Source of the DNA: DATEDA01 sp963827595
Lineage (GTDB): Bacteria; Pseudomonadota; Gammaproteobacteria; Burkholderiales; SG8-39
Reading direction: 5' to 3'
Length of the DNA stretch: 64,000 nucleotides
Assembly: GCA_963827595.1 (NCBI GenBank)
Contig: CAWHBT010000013.1
Span: forward strand, 186,001 to 250,000
The position numbers and the translations under genes were made by a program. A model generated the notes under the pieces. The model worked only from the letters and a program-made list of their open reading frames with translations. It searched no databases and was not told the origin of the DNA. Every line of letters begins with the position of its first letter. The stretch's first letter is position 1. Positions 18,908 through 28,240 of the stretch are shown one piece after another.

Positions 18908-20184
18908 ATGAAACGAGGCGGATGGTGGATGCTGGTAGTTCTGGCCACGGTGATGGTTGCCGTTACGATCCCTAACGCTAGCTTCGCGCAGCAGAAGAAG
19001 CTGGTCTTCTGGACTCACTGGGAACAGAACCCCGACTTCAACAAGTGGTACGTGACCAAAGGGAAAGAGTTCGCCAAGAAGACCGGGTACGAGGTCGAGG
19101 TGGTCACCATCCCTTACCAGGGATACGAGGCCAAGTACCTGGCGGCCTTCATGGCCAGGAGCAGCGCGCCCTGACATGTTCATGGGGATGACGCACCAGT
19201 GGTGCGGGCAGTACGATTTCTGCGACAAGATGCCCGCCGATCTGGAGAAGACGTATGACGAGAATCTGCCGAAGTACATGGTCTCCGTCGGCAAGTGGAA
19301 GGGGGCGCGCTACGGGATCCCCATCGAGCACGGCAACTTCCAACAGATGTACATCAACGTGGACATGTTCAAGAAGGCCGGCCTGAATCCGGACGAGCCG
19401 CCCAAGACCATGAACGATTGGCTGGCGGCAATGAAGAAGCTGACGATTGCCGACCCGAAGGGGGGTGAGCCGACGCAGGTGGGTTTCGCCATCCGCAGTA
19501 AGGGCCATCCGGTGGGAATCACGGATAAGTTCCTCCCCTTTGCCCATGCCTGGGGCGCCCGGCTGTTGAGCCCGGATTTGGACAAGGCTACCGGCTATGC
19601 CAACAGCCCACAGATGGTGGCCGCTCTTACCTTCTTTGGCGATCTGGTCCTGAAGGACAAGGTGGCCAGCTTGGCGCTCGGGAATCCCGAAGATGCCTTT
19701 GGCCAGAAACGAGCCGCCGTTATCTTCCGCGAGTCGTGGTTCTTCGGCTGGCTGAAGAAGAACGCGCCCTGATGTGAACTTCAAGGTGTACGCACTGCCG
19801 TGTGAAAAGGTCTGCCCCGGTGCGGGGGCCTTGTTCCCCTGGACGGACCTGGTTTACAAGAACAGCCCGAACAAGCAAATGGCGTGGGAGTTTTACAGGT
19901 TCATCAGCAATCCCAAGGACGACCTGGAGCATCATCAGATCCAGGGGATACTCCCCGTCTGGACGGCGAACCTCGATACCGCCTACGTGAAGTCTCGGCC
20001 CGACTACCAGTCCACGAAGGATATGCTCGCCCAGCCGGTGCCGCCGACCTACTTCCACCCGAAATCGAACGAGTTGGCCACCGCCTTCGGCGACGCTGTC
20101 GTAGGCGTCCTGTTCGGCAAGGGACAGCCGAAGCCCTTGCTGGACGAAGCTGCCGCCAAGATGGATCGCATCCTAAAGGACTAG
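18908..20184 (+). CDS. Sugar-type ABC transporter substrate-binding protein, interrupted by two +1 frame changes
   Basis: Periplasmic family-1 solute-binding protein. It has a signal peptide (MLVVLATVMVAVTIPNASFA), then FWTHWEQNPDFNKWY, YGIPIEHGNFQQMYIN and the C-terminal ALFPWTDLVYKNSPNKQ. It is readable only across three frames: 18908-19174 (88 residues), 19173-19772 and 19771-20184. Both breaks are GCG CCC TGA, and in both a +1 shift over the stop gives Ala-Pro-Asp and restores the family sequence. The joined product is about 424 residues, the normal family length. The start is supported by GGGGGAGG six bases upstream. Either two programmed +1 frameshifts produce the protein or it is a decayed or mis-sequenced gene. 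Two permease genes follow. Confidence 0.75.
19166..19175 (+). other. Candidate +1 ribosomal frameshift site 1
   Basis: Reads GCG CCC TGA C. Zero-frame reading stops at TGA 19172-19174. Slippage of the CCC-decoding tRNA by one base (CCC to CCT) resumes at GAC 19173-19175 and gives Ala-Pro-Asp-Met. AGGAG lies upstream at 19157-19161, a possible anti-Shine-Dalgarno stimulator as in prfB, although seven bases from CCC rather than three. An ATG follows immediately (19176), so coupled re-initiation is an alternative. Confidence 0.5.
19764..19773 (+). other. Candidate +1 ribosomal frameshift site 2
   Basis: Reads GCG CCC TGA T, identical to site 1 over nine bases. Zero-frame reading stops at TGA 19770-19772, and a +1 shift resumes at GAT 19771-19773 to give Ala-Pro-Asp-Val. 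Upstream is purine-rich (GAAGAAGAA) but lacks a clear Shine-Dalgarno core. A GTG at 19774 could allow re-initiation. Confidence 0.5.
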
Positions 20185-20307
20185 CAGTTCCGCCCAAGAA
20201 ATAGTCGCTGGTAGCCCGATCTACGGGGCCGACGTGTTGGCCCACCAGCGGTATGTGTACCGGTGGGTGGATGCGATTCACATTTGCGACGGGGGTTCGC
20301 TACTACT

Positions 20308-21216
20308 GTGCGCCAATGGTTTCGCATCGCGTTCCCCAGGAGCTACTTGGATCGCCAGAACCGTGCGGGATTCCTGTTCGTCCTCCCCGCCCTGCTGTTC
20401 TTCGGCTCCGTCTTCATTCTGCCGCTCGCCCAGTCCATCATGTACTCGTTCTACAAGATCGCCCCAGGCGGAGCGAGCGAGTTCGTGGGTCTGCGCCTCT
20501 ATGAAAAGGTCCTCACCGACTCCACCTTCTGGACCGCCGTTCAGAACACCATCCAGCTCCTGCTCTTCTCCGTGCCGACGACGGTAATCTGTGCACTGGC
20601 CGTGGCACTCGGTCTCAACCAGATCACCAGTCTCAAGTGGCGGAACGTCTGGGCCGCCATGTACTTCCTGCCCTTCGCCACCTCGCTGGTCGCGGCCGCC
20701 CTCATCTGGCAATGGATCTACGACCCGGTCTACGGCTTCCTGAACTATGCGTTGTCGTTCGTTGGCATTCCGCCCCAGAAGTGGCTGCAGAGTCTGTTCC
20801 AGGTGCGCCCGGCCATCGCCACCGTGAGCGTCTGGGTCCGGATCGGCTTCGACACCATGATCTTCCTGGCCGCGCTCCAATCAATCCCGGAGGAGTATTA
20901 CGAGGCGGCCAGAATCGACGGGGCCACTGCCGTCCAGCGACTCCGGTACATCACCTTGCCGCTGCTGAACCCGCAGATCATCATGGTCTGCATTCTCGAA
21001 CTCATTTTCAATTTCAAGATCTTCGATCAGGTGTACGCCACGACCCAGGGGGGACCGGCAGGCGCAAGTCAGACCGTCATCATGCTGCTGTACGACACGG
21101 CCTTCAAATTCTTCCGATTCGGCGACGCCTCTGTCATGGCGGTCTTCGTCTTCATCACGCTCATGGTGGTGACCTTGTTGCAATGGCGAATCTTCCGAAA
21201 ACCCGTCGAGTACTGA
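20308..21216 (+). CDS. ABC transporter permease (MalF/UgpA type)
   Basis: About 302 residues from GTG 20308; an in-frame GTG at 20263 would add 15 residues. Six hydrophobic helices, starting with AGFLFVLPALLFFGSVFILPL. The cytoplasmic EAA loop, EAARIDGATAVQRLRYITLP, contacts the ATPase and is typical of binding-protein-dependent sugar permeases. It is the first of two permeases downstream of the split binding protein. No ATPase gene follows, so a shared ATPase elsewhere (MsmX/UgpC-like) would be needed. Confidence 0.88.
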   Translation: MRQWFRIAFPRSYLDRQNRAGFLFVLPALLFFGSVFILPLAQSIMYSFYKIAPGGASEFVGLRLYEKVLTDSTFWTAVQNTIQLLLFSVPTTVICALAVALGLNQITSLKWRNVWAAMYFLPFATSLVAAALIWQWIYDPVYGFLNYALSFVGIPPQKWLQSLFQVRPAIATVSVWVRIGFDTMIFLAALQSIPEEYYEAARIDGATAVQRLRYITLPLLNPQIIMVCILELIFNFKIFDQVYATTQGGPAGASQTVIMLLYDTAFKFFRFGDASVMAVFVFITLMVVTLLQWRIFRKPVEY

Positions 21217-21231
21217 AGAACCGCCGAAGAC

Positions 21232-22107
21232 ATGAATTCCATCGTTCGATCGAGTGAACTGTCTCCCCGCGCGGCCCTCACCATCCGGCAAGTCTACTTC
21301 CGCTGGCTCATTATCCTCGCGGTCGCCTGCGGCGCCATCATTGTCTTTTTCCCCTTCTTCTGGATGGCGGTCACCTCGCTGAAAACCGCCCCGGAGATCC
21401 AACGCGTGCCGCTCCAGATCGCCCCCGACCACTGGCTCAACCTGACCAACTACCTCGAAGTCTTCAAGCGCGAACCCTTCATGCGCTACCTGCTGAACAG
21501 CGCCATCGTCGCCTCGATCGCCGCCGTGAGCAGCCTGGTTGTCTCGTCGCTCGCGGGGTTCGGATTTGCAAAGTATCACTTCCCCGGACGGGACGTCTTC
21601 TTCCTCGCCGTCGTCGGCATCTTGATGGTCCCTTTCCAGTCAGTCGTGGTGCCGCTATACGTCTGGATAAACCACCTTGGGCTGCTCGATACCTACATGG
21701 GCATAGTGGCCCCGGACCTGGTCAGCGTCTTCGGCGTCTTCCTGATGCGGCAGGCCATCGAGATGATCCCCAACGACTACATCGACGCGGCCCGCATCGA
21801 CGGCTGCAGCGAACTCCGAATCTTCTTCTTGGTGATTCTGCCGTCGGTGAAGCCAGCCATGGCCACACTGCTGATCATCAAGTTCATGTGGAGCTGGAAC
21901 GAGTTCTTCTGGCCGATGGTGGTGATCAGCAGCCCCGAGATGAAGGTGGTCACCATGGGCCTGATGAGCTTCACCAACATGTACTTCATCGAATACAACC
22001 TCCTCACCGCAGCCGCGGTGATCAGCATCCTGCCCATCCTGCTCATCTTCATCACGCTGCAGCGTTGGGTGGTCCAAGCCGTCGTGATGAGTGGCCTGAA
22101 GGGCTGA
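21232..22107 (+). CDS. ABC transporter permease (MalG/UgpE type)
   Basis: 291 residues with six hydrophobic helices. The first is IILAVACGAIIVFFPFFWM, followed by the family segment MAVTSLKTAPEI. The EAA loop reads DAARIDGCSELRIFFLVILP. It pairs with the preceding permease (16-base gap) to form the membrane channel. Its stop codon at 22105-22107 directly abuts the broken end of a FAD-oxidoreductase remnant, which marks the right border of the ABC operon. Confidence 0.9.
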   Translation: MNSIVRSSELSPRAALTIRQVYFRWLIILAVACGAIIVFFPFFWMAVTSLKTAPEIQRVPLQIAPDHWLNLTNYLEVFKREPFMRYLLNSAIVASIAAVSSLVVSSLAGFGFAKYHFPGRDVFFLAVVGILMVPFQSVVVPLYVWINHLGLLDTYMGIVAPDLVSVFGVFLMRQAIEMIPNDYIDAARIDGCSELRIFFLVILPSVKPAMATLLIIKFMWSWNEFFWPMVVISSPEMKVVTMGLMSFTNMYFIEYNLLTAAAVISILPILLIFITLQRWVVQAVVMSGLKG

Positions 22108-22272
22108 GGAAAGCGCCGAGGAAGCCGGAGCGCTCGACGAGCAGGCGCGCGGCGCCGCCGCGCGCCGCGCACGCGGCCGCGGCGATCCCCGCCGGTCCCC
22201 CGCCGAGCACGATGACGTCGTACTCGCCGGCGACGGGAACTTCGTGCGCACGGGCTCGGTGACGTAGTTCAT
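22108..22272 (-). pseudogene. FAD-dependent oxidoreductase, N-terminal remnant
   Basis: ATG at 22272 begins MNYVTEPVR. After a one-base frame change, the dinucleotide-binding motif YDVIVLGGGPAGIAAAACAA and LLVERSGFLG follow. The homology stops at about base 22115, right next to the stop codon of the ABC permease. The rest of the roughly 450-residue enzyme is absent, and nothing resembling it is seen at the other side of the ABC operon. The gene was cut when the ABC segment was joined here, or by a rearrangement or assembly join. Confidence 0.7.
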
Positions 22273-22338
22273 ATTGGGCGCCACGATGCCGCAAGGGGCG
22301 CGCCGGTGGCGCGGAAGCGATCCCTTACAATCCTCCCG

Positions 22339-23754
22339 ATGAACAGGGCCGTCGACACCTCCCTGACGGAATCGGCCCGCGACCAGCCGGGGCGCGTGCG
22401 CGCGTTCTGGAACTGGCTCACCCGGAGCGCCGGACCGCGCGGCGCGCAGCCGATCTCGGCCGGCGACCTCAAGCTCGCGCGGGCGATCTTCCGCGACATC
22501 CTGGCGGGGATCGGCGGCGAAGCGTCGGCCCGCCAGCGCGTCGCGACGCTCGGCTCGCTCTATCGCGGCCTGAACGACACCGGCCGGCGGGAGCTGCTCG
22601 GCGTGCTCGCGGACGAGTTCGGCCCCGATGAGCTCGAGATCAATCGCGCGATCCAGGGATATCTCGATGCGCGGGGGCCGGCGCGGCGCCACGCCGAGTC
22701 GGAGCTCCGGCTCGCGCTCGGCAGCCCGCGCATCCGGATCCTCAAGCAGTTCAACCTGCTGCCCGACGGCGTGAAGCTCCTGGTCGACATGCGCGCCGAC
22801 GTGCTGCGCTACGCCGCCGAGCGCCGCGAGCTGGAGGCACTGGACGACGAGCTCCACTCGCTCCTCGGCAGCTGGTTCGACATCGGCAATCTCGAGCTCC
22901 GGCGCATCAGCTGGAACTCGCCGGCGATGCTGCTCGAGAAGCTGATCGCGTACGAGGCGGTCCACGAGATCCAGTCGTGGGCGGATCTGCGCAACCGTCT
23001 GGACTCGGACCGGCGCTGCTACGCGTTCTTCCACCCGCGCATGCCAGACGAGCCGCTGGTCTTTGTCGAGATCGCGCTGGTGAAGGACATGGCGGACAAC
23101 ATCCATTCGCTCCTCGACGAGGCGGCGCCGGCGTTCGATCCGCAGGCGGCGCAGGCGGCGATCTTCTACTCGATCTCGACCTCGCAGGCGGGCCTGCGCG
23201 GCGTGTCGTTCGGGGGCTTCCTCATCAAGCGCGTGGTCGAGACGCTCTCGGCCGATTTCCCGCGGCTGCGGACGTTCGCGACGCTCTCGCCGATCCCCGG
23301 GTTCCGGCAGTGGCTCGAGGCGCAGGCGGGGACGAAGGCCCCGGAGTTCTTCGGCGCGAAAGAGCGCGCGCGACTATGCGAGGAGGCGGGGGTGCGGGAT
23401 CCGCACGAGGCGCTCGCCCAGCTGTTGCTGCGCGGCTTCGCCATGGAGGCCCAGCCGCCGGAATCGCTCCGGCCGACCCTCACGCGCCTCTGCGCGCATT
23501 ACCTCGTAGAGGCGAAGCACGAGGACCGGTCGCTCGACTCGGTGGCGCGCTTCCACCTCGGCAACGGCGCGCGGCTGGAGCGGATCAACTGGCTTGCCGA
23601 CACCTCGCCCCGGGGCATCAAGCAGTCGGCGGGGATGATGGTGAACTACCTGTACCGGCCCGACGACATCGAGGACAACCACGAGGCCTACGCGCGCGAG
23701 GGTCGGGTGGTGACGAGCGACACGGTGAAGCGGCTGCTGCGCAAGCCGGCGTAG
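22339..23754 (+). CDS. Malonyl-CoA decarboxylase
   Basis: 471 residues. Converts malonyl-CoA to acetyl-CoA and CO2. A helical N-terminal domain is followed by the GNAT-like catalytic domain. The conserved serine region reads IFYSISTSQAGLRGVSFG, and the conserved histidine is in VARFHLGNGARLERINWLAD, matching the Ser/His pair of the human enzyme. ATG at 22339 is preferred over a frame opening at 22306. Lone gene between the ABC segment and a convergent envelope-protein gene. It may dispose of malonyl-CoA from dicarboxylate or aromatic breakdown. Confidence 0.92.
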   Translation: MNRAVDTSLTESARDQPGRVRAFWNWLTRSAGPRGAQPISAGDLKLARAIFRDILAGIGGEASARQRVATLGSLYRGLNDTGRRELLGVLADEFGPDELEINRAIQGYLDARGPARRHAESELRLALGSPRIRILKQFNLLPDGVKLLVDMRADVLRYAAERRELEALDDELHSLLGSWFDIGNLELRRISWNSPAMLLEKLIAYEAVHEIQSWADLRNRLDSDRRCYAFFHPRMPDEPLVFVEIALVKDMADNIHSLLDEAAPAFDPQAAQAAIFYSISTSQAGLRGVSFGGFLIKRVVETLSADFPRLRTFATLSPIPGFRQWLEAQAGTKAPEFFGAKERARLCEEAGVRDPHEALAQLLLRGFAMEAQPPESLRPTLTRLCAHYLVEAKHEDRSLDSVARFHLGNGARLERINWLADTSPRGIKQSAGMMVNYLYRPDDIEDNHEAYAREGRVVTSDTVKRLLRKPA

Positions 23755-23773
23755 CCCCCTGGCGAAGGGGGCT
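23753..23773. terminator. Hairpin terminator after malonyl-CoA decarboxylase
   Basis: AGCCCCCT (23753-23760) and AGGGGGCT (23766-23773) form an 8-bp stem with a 5-base loop. The left arm begins inside the TAG stop codon. It lies between convergent genes and may serve both. No T-run is present. Confidence 0.55.
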
Positions 23774-23798
23774 GCGACGCGCGCGATCGTGGCTCCGC

Positions 23799-24389
23799 CT
23801 ACGACACGATCTGCCAGGTCCCGTCGCCGGCGCGGCAAGCGCGGTCGGTGACCGTCTCCTTGCCGCCCTTCGCGGTGATCATGGTGATGAACTCGCGGCA
23901 GCTCTGGCCGTTCTGCTTGAAGCCGCGAGTCGGCGTCACCGCATAGGTCACGCCGGTCTTCGCGTTCGACCAGGTCACGGGTTTCCCGTCGGCCGTGAGC
24001 TCGAGCGCGTGGCCGACGCAGCCACGATCGGCGTCGTCGAGATCGCGCCCGATCTTGGCGCCGATCACCGCCCCGAGCACGGAGCCCACGACGATCGCGA
24101 CCGTGCGGCTGTCACCTTCGCCGACCCTCGATCCGATTGCACCGCCGACGGCGCCGCCGAGCACGGCGCCCACTGCCTCGCGGTTGCAGCGCCCGTCGAT
24201 CACGCCGTAGTCCTTCTCCCACTTCTTGCCGGTATAGCCGACGTAGTTCGGGTCGTTCTTCTTGCGCCAGCCGTGCGCCGGCGCGTGATCCGGCGGGGCA
24301 GCGAACGCGTGCGGTGCCGCGACGCCGAGCGCCAGCGCGGCAACCGCGAGCGCTTCGAGGAGCCGGATGCATGGATGGTGATGGTGCAT
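23799..24389 (-). CDS. Glycine-zipper outer-membrane/periplasmic protein (17-kDa surface antigen-like)
   Basis: 196 residues. A signal peptide follows a histidine cluster (MHHHH, then LLEALAVAALALGVAAPHAFA). The middle carries a glycine zipper, AVLGGAVGGAIGSRVG and VGSVLGAVIGAKIG. The C-terminal domain contains WSNAKTGVTYAVTPTR and CREFITMI, as in the 17-kDa antigen / RcsF-neighbour family. ATG at 24389 has GGAGGA eight bases upstream. Likely an envelope component; precise role unknown. Transcribed convergently with malonyl-CoA decarboxylase. Confidence 0.8.
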   Translation of the reverse strand: MHHHHPCIRLLEALAVAALALGVAAPHAFAAPPDHAPAHGWRKKNDPNYVGYTGKKWEKDYGVIDGRCNREAVGAVLGGAVGGAIGSRVGEGDSRTVAIVVGSVLGAVIGAKIGRDLDDADRGCVGHALELTADGKPVTWSNAKTGVTYAVTPTRGFKQNGQSCREFITMITAKGGKETVTDRACRAGDGTWQIVS

Positions 24390-24548
24390 GATTCGTCCTC
24401 CGGGATCGGTTCGGCATTCCACCGTGGACCGATCCGGGTGACGAGCGGGTCGCCGTGCGCGGTGCGGATTACTCCCGATCGGTCGACGGCTGTCGGCCGG
24501 CGGCGACAGCAGCGACGCGAAATCCGTCACGCGCGCGGCCCGGCGGGC

Positions 24549-26198
24549 TCACGGCCGCAGACCCGCGGCGGCGGCGGCCTCCATCCGCAGCCTGAACCGC
24601 TGCAGCTTCCCGGTCTCGGTGCGCGGGAGCGCGTCGCGGAACTCGATCGCGCGCGGGTACTTGTACGGCGCGACCGTCGCTTTCACGTGATCCTGCAGCG
24701 CCTTGACCATCGCCGCGTCCCCGGCGAAGCCCGGCTTCAGGACGACGTATGCCTTCACGATGGTCCCGCGCTCCGCGTCCGGCGCGCCGACCACGCCGCA
24801 TTCGGCGACCGCCGCGTGCGCGAGCAGGGCGGACTCGACCTCGGGGCCGGCGATGTTGTAGCCCGCCGAGATGATCATGTCGTCGGTGCGCGCCTGGTAG
24901 AAGAAGTAGCCGTCGGCGTCCATCGAGTAGGCGTCGCCGGTGACATTCCAGCCGTTCTGGACGTAGACCCGCTGGCGGTCGTCGGCGAGGTACTTGCAGC
25001 CGGTCGGGCCCTTGATCGCGAGCCGCCCGACGACACCGGGCGGGCACACCCGACCCGCGTCGTCGAGCACGGTCGCGCGGTATCCGGGGATGGCGTAGCC
25101 AGTCGCGCCGCGCCGGACGCGCTCCGGCGTGTGCGCGATGAACATGTGGATCAGCTCGGTCGAGCCGATGCCGTCGATGATCTCTATTCTCGTGGCCTGC
25201 TTGAAAAGCTGGCGCGTGGCGTCGGGCAGCGCCTCGCCCGCGGAAACGCACTTCTTCAGGCTCGCGAGGTCGTAGCGGCTTGCGAGCGGCGCCATCTGGC
25301 GGAGGAACGTCGGCGCGGAGAAGCAGATGGTCGCGCGGAAGTCCTGGATCGTCTGCAGAAGCGCATCGGGCGCCGGCCGCTCGGTCAGGACGGTCGACGC
25401 CCCGTAGCGCGCCGGGAAGCACAGCATCCCGCCCAGCCCGAAGGTGAAGGCGATCGGCGGCGTCCCGCAGAAGACGTCGTCCGGCGTTGGCTTCAGGCAG
25501 GAGCGGGGGAAGCAGTCGCACATCGCCATCACGTCGCGGTGGAAGTGGATGCAGCCCTTCGGCTGGCCGGTGGTGCCGGAGGTGAAGGCGATCAGCGCCG
25601 GGTCGTCGAGCGCGGTGTCGACGTTCTTGAACGCGACCGACTTCTGCTCGAGAGCCTCCTCCAGCGACCCCGGCCCGCCGTCGTTGAAGTAGCGGACCTG
25701 CCTGAGTGACGGCGACTGGCTTCCCGCGAGCTCCAGGTCGTCCCGCAGCCGCACGTCGCAAAGCGCCGCCCCGATCCTGGCTTTGTCGATGATCTGCGTG
25801 AGTTCCTTCGCGCGGAGCAGCGGCATGGTGGCCACCGCGATGCAGCCCGCCTTGATCACCGCGAACCAGCACGCCGCCATCATCGGGTTGTTCGGCCCGC
25901 GGAGGAGCACTCGGTTGCCGGGCACGAGCTTCAGGTCCTGGACGAGCACGTGCGCGATCCGGTTCGCACGGGCGAGGAGCTGGCGATACGTGCACGAGTA
26001 CCGCTTGCCCTGGATCAGGGCGTGCAGCAGCGGGCGGTCGCCGTGGCCCGCCGCAACCATCCGGTCGAGCAGCTCCGCCGCGCAGTTGAGCCGGTCGGGA
26101 TACCCGAGCTCCGGCAACTCGAACAGAAACCCCGGCAGCTCGCCGGGCGGGGGCAGGTTGTCGCGCGCGAAGGTGTCGACGTGTGCGGTGTAGGCCAT
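24549..26198 (-). CDS. 2-aminobenzoate-CoA ligase / benzoate-CoA ligase family enzyme
   Basis: 549 residues. AMP-forming ligase with the phosphate loop AFTSGTTGQPKG at about 205-216, GIGSTELIHMF about 344, GDAYSMDADGYFFYQAR, and the C-terminal lysine motif RTETGKLQR. The N-terminus (FARDNLPPPGELP) and overall pattern match the 2-aminobenzoate-CoA ligase subgroup rather than general fatty-acid ligases. It would make anthraniloyl-CoA, the substrate of the bifunctional monooxygenase at 11381-13744. Last gene of a five-gene same-strand cluster. Confidence 0.85.
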   Translation of the reverse strand: MAYTAHVDTFARDNLPPPGELPGFLFELPELGYPDRLNCAAELLDRMVAAGHGDRPLLHALIQGKRYSCTYRQLLARANRIAHVLVQDLKLVPGNRVLLRGPNNPMMAACWFAVIKAGCIAVATMPLLRAKELTQIIDKARIGAALCDVRLRDDLELAGSQSPSLRQVRYFNDGGPGSLEEALEQKSVAFKNVDTALDDPALIAFTSGTTGQPKGCIHFHRDVMAMCDCFPRSCLKPTPDDVFCGTPPIAFTFGLGGMLCFPARYGASTVLTERPAPDALLQTIQDFRATICFSAPTFLRQMAPLASRYDLASLKKCVSAGEALPDATRQLFKQATRIEIIDGIGSTELIHMFIAHTPERVRRGATGYAIPGYRATVLDDAGRVCPPGVVGRLAIKGPTGCKYLADDRQRVYVQNGWNVTGDAYSMDADGYFFYQARTDDMIISAGYNIAGPEVESALLAHAAVAECGVVGAPDAERGTIVKAYVVLKPGFAGDAAMVKALQDHVKATVAPYKYPRAIEFRDALPRTETGKLQRFRLRMEAAAAAGLRP

Positions 26199-26213
26199 GG
26201 GCCCGAGCCTCGA

Positions 26214-27379
26214 CTAGCCCCGTCCCTTCAGCGTCTCGCGGGCGATGACGAGCTTCTGCACCTCGGTCGCGCCCTCGTAGATGCGCAGCGCCCGGATCTC
26301 GCGGTAGAGCTTCTCGACCGGGTGACCCGCCACGACGCCCAGCCCCCCGAAGATCTGCACGGCGCGGTCGATGACGGTCTGGGCGGTCTCGGTCGCGACC
26401 ATCTTGGCCATCGCGGCCTCACGCGTCGTGCGCGCGCCCTTAACGTCACGGAGCCACGCCGCGCGGTACGTGAGCAGCGCCGACGAGTCGATCCCGGTCG
26501 CCATGTCGGCGATCGCCGCCTGCGTGAGCTGGAAGTCGGCGAGCGTCGCGCCGAACATGCGGCGCGAGGCGGCCCGGGCGATGGCCTCGTCGAGCGCGCG
26601 GCGCGCGAACCCGAGCGCCGCGGCGGCGACCGAGGCGCGAAAGATGTCGAGCGTCTGCATCGCGACCTTGAAGCCCTCGCCCGGCGGCCCGAGCCGCTGC
26701 GACGCGGGAAAGCGGCAGTCCCGGAACTCGAGCCGCGCCAGCGGGTGCGGCGCAATCACGTTGATGCGCTCGGCGATCGTGAGACCCGGTGCGTCCGCGT
26801 CGACCACGAACGCGCTGATCCCCTTCGCACCCGGGGCGTCGGTCTCGCGCGCGAACACGGTGTAGAAGTCGGCGATGCCGCCATTCGAGATCCAGGTCTT
26901 CGCGCCGTCGAGGACGATCTCGCCGCGGGTCTCGCGCGCGCGCGTGGACATGGCCGCGACGTCGGAGCCGGCGTCGGGCTCGGAGAGCGCGAACGCGGCG
27001 ATCGCCTCGCCCTGCGCGACGCGCGGCAGGTAGTGCTCCTTGATCGCGTTCGACCCGTGCAGCGAGATCGCACCCGAGCCGAGGCCCTGCATCGCGAACG
27101 CGAAGTCGGCAAGCCCGTCGCGGCGCGCGAGGGTCTCGCGGGCGAGGCACACGGAACGGGAGTCGATCTCCTCCAGCCGGCCACCCCAGCGCTTGGGCAC
27201 GCAGTACTCGAGCCAGCCCGCCTCGCCCAGCATCGCGACGAGGTCGTGGCAGGCGCGGTCCACGTCGACGTGCTCGTGGCCCGTAGCGAGCCGCTCCGCG
27301 GCCCAGGCGTCGAGGCCCTGCGCGAGCGTGCGATGGGCGTCGTCGAAGAACGGCCAGTCGAGGAAAGTACGGTCGGGCA

Positions 27380-27380
<1 letters not shown>
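26214..27380 (-). CDS. Acyl-CoA dehydrogenase
   Basis: 388 residues with the three-domain ACAD fold. Flavin-contact segments are FALSEPDAGSDVAAMST and KTWISNGGIADFYTVFA. The late motifs are QIFGGLGVVAGHPVEKLYR and YEGATEVQKLVIAR; the Glu in YEGATE is where many family members carry the catalytic base. ATG at 27380 overlaps the crotonase stop (ATGA). In the clustered pathway it would desaturate a ring-derived or dicarboxylic CoA intermediate. Confidence 0.9.
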
Positions 27381-28210
<830 letters not shown>

Positions 28211-28240
28211 GCGGGTCCCCTGTCGTGACGACCGTCGCCA

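Noticed and set aside
18908..20184. Three separate small genes instead of one binding protein
   Set aside because: The middle and last pieces lack signal peptides and each covers only part of one solute-binding fold. The junctions restore exact family continuity with a +1 shift.
22977..25709. Long plus-strand open frame of about 910 codons across malonyl-CoA decarboxylase and the ligase
   Set aside because: Out-of-frame reading of malonyl-CoA decarboxylase followed by antisense of two minus-strand genes; no recognisable domain.
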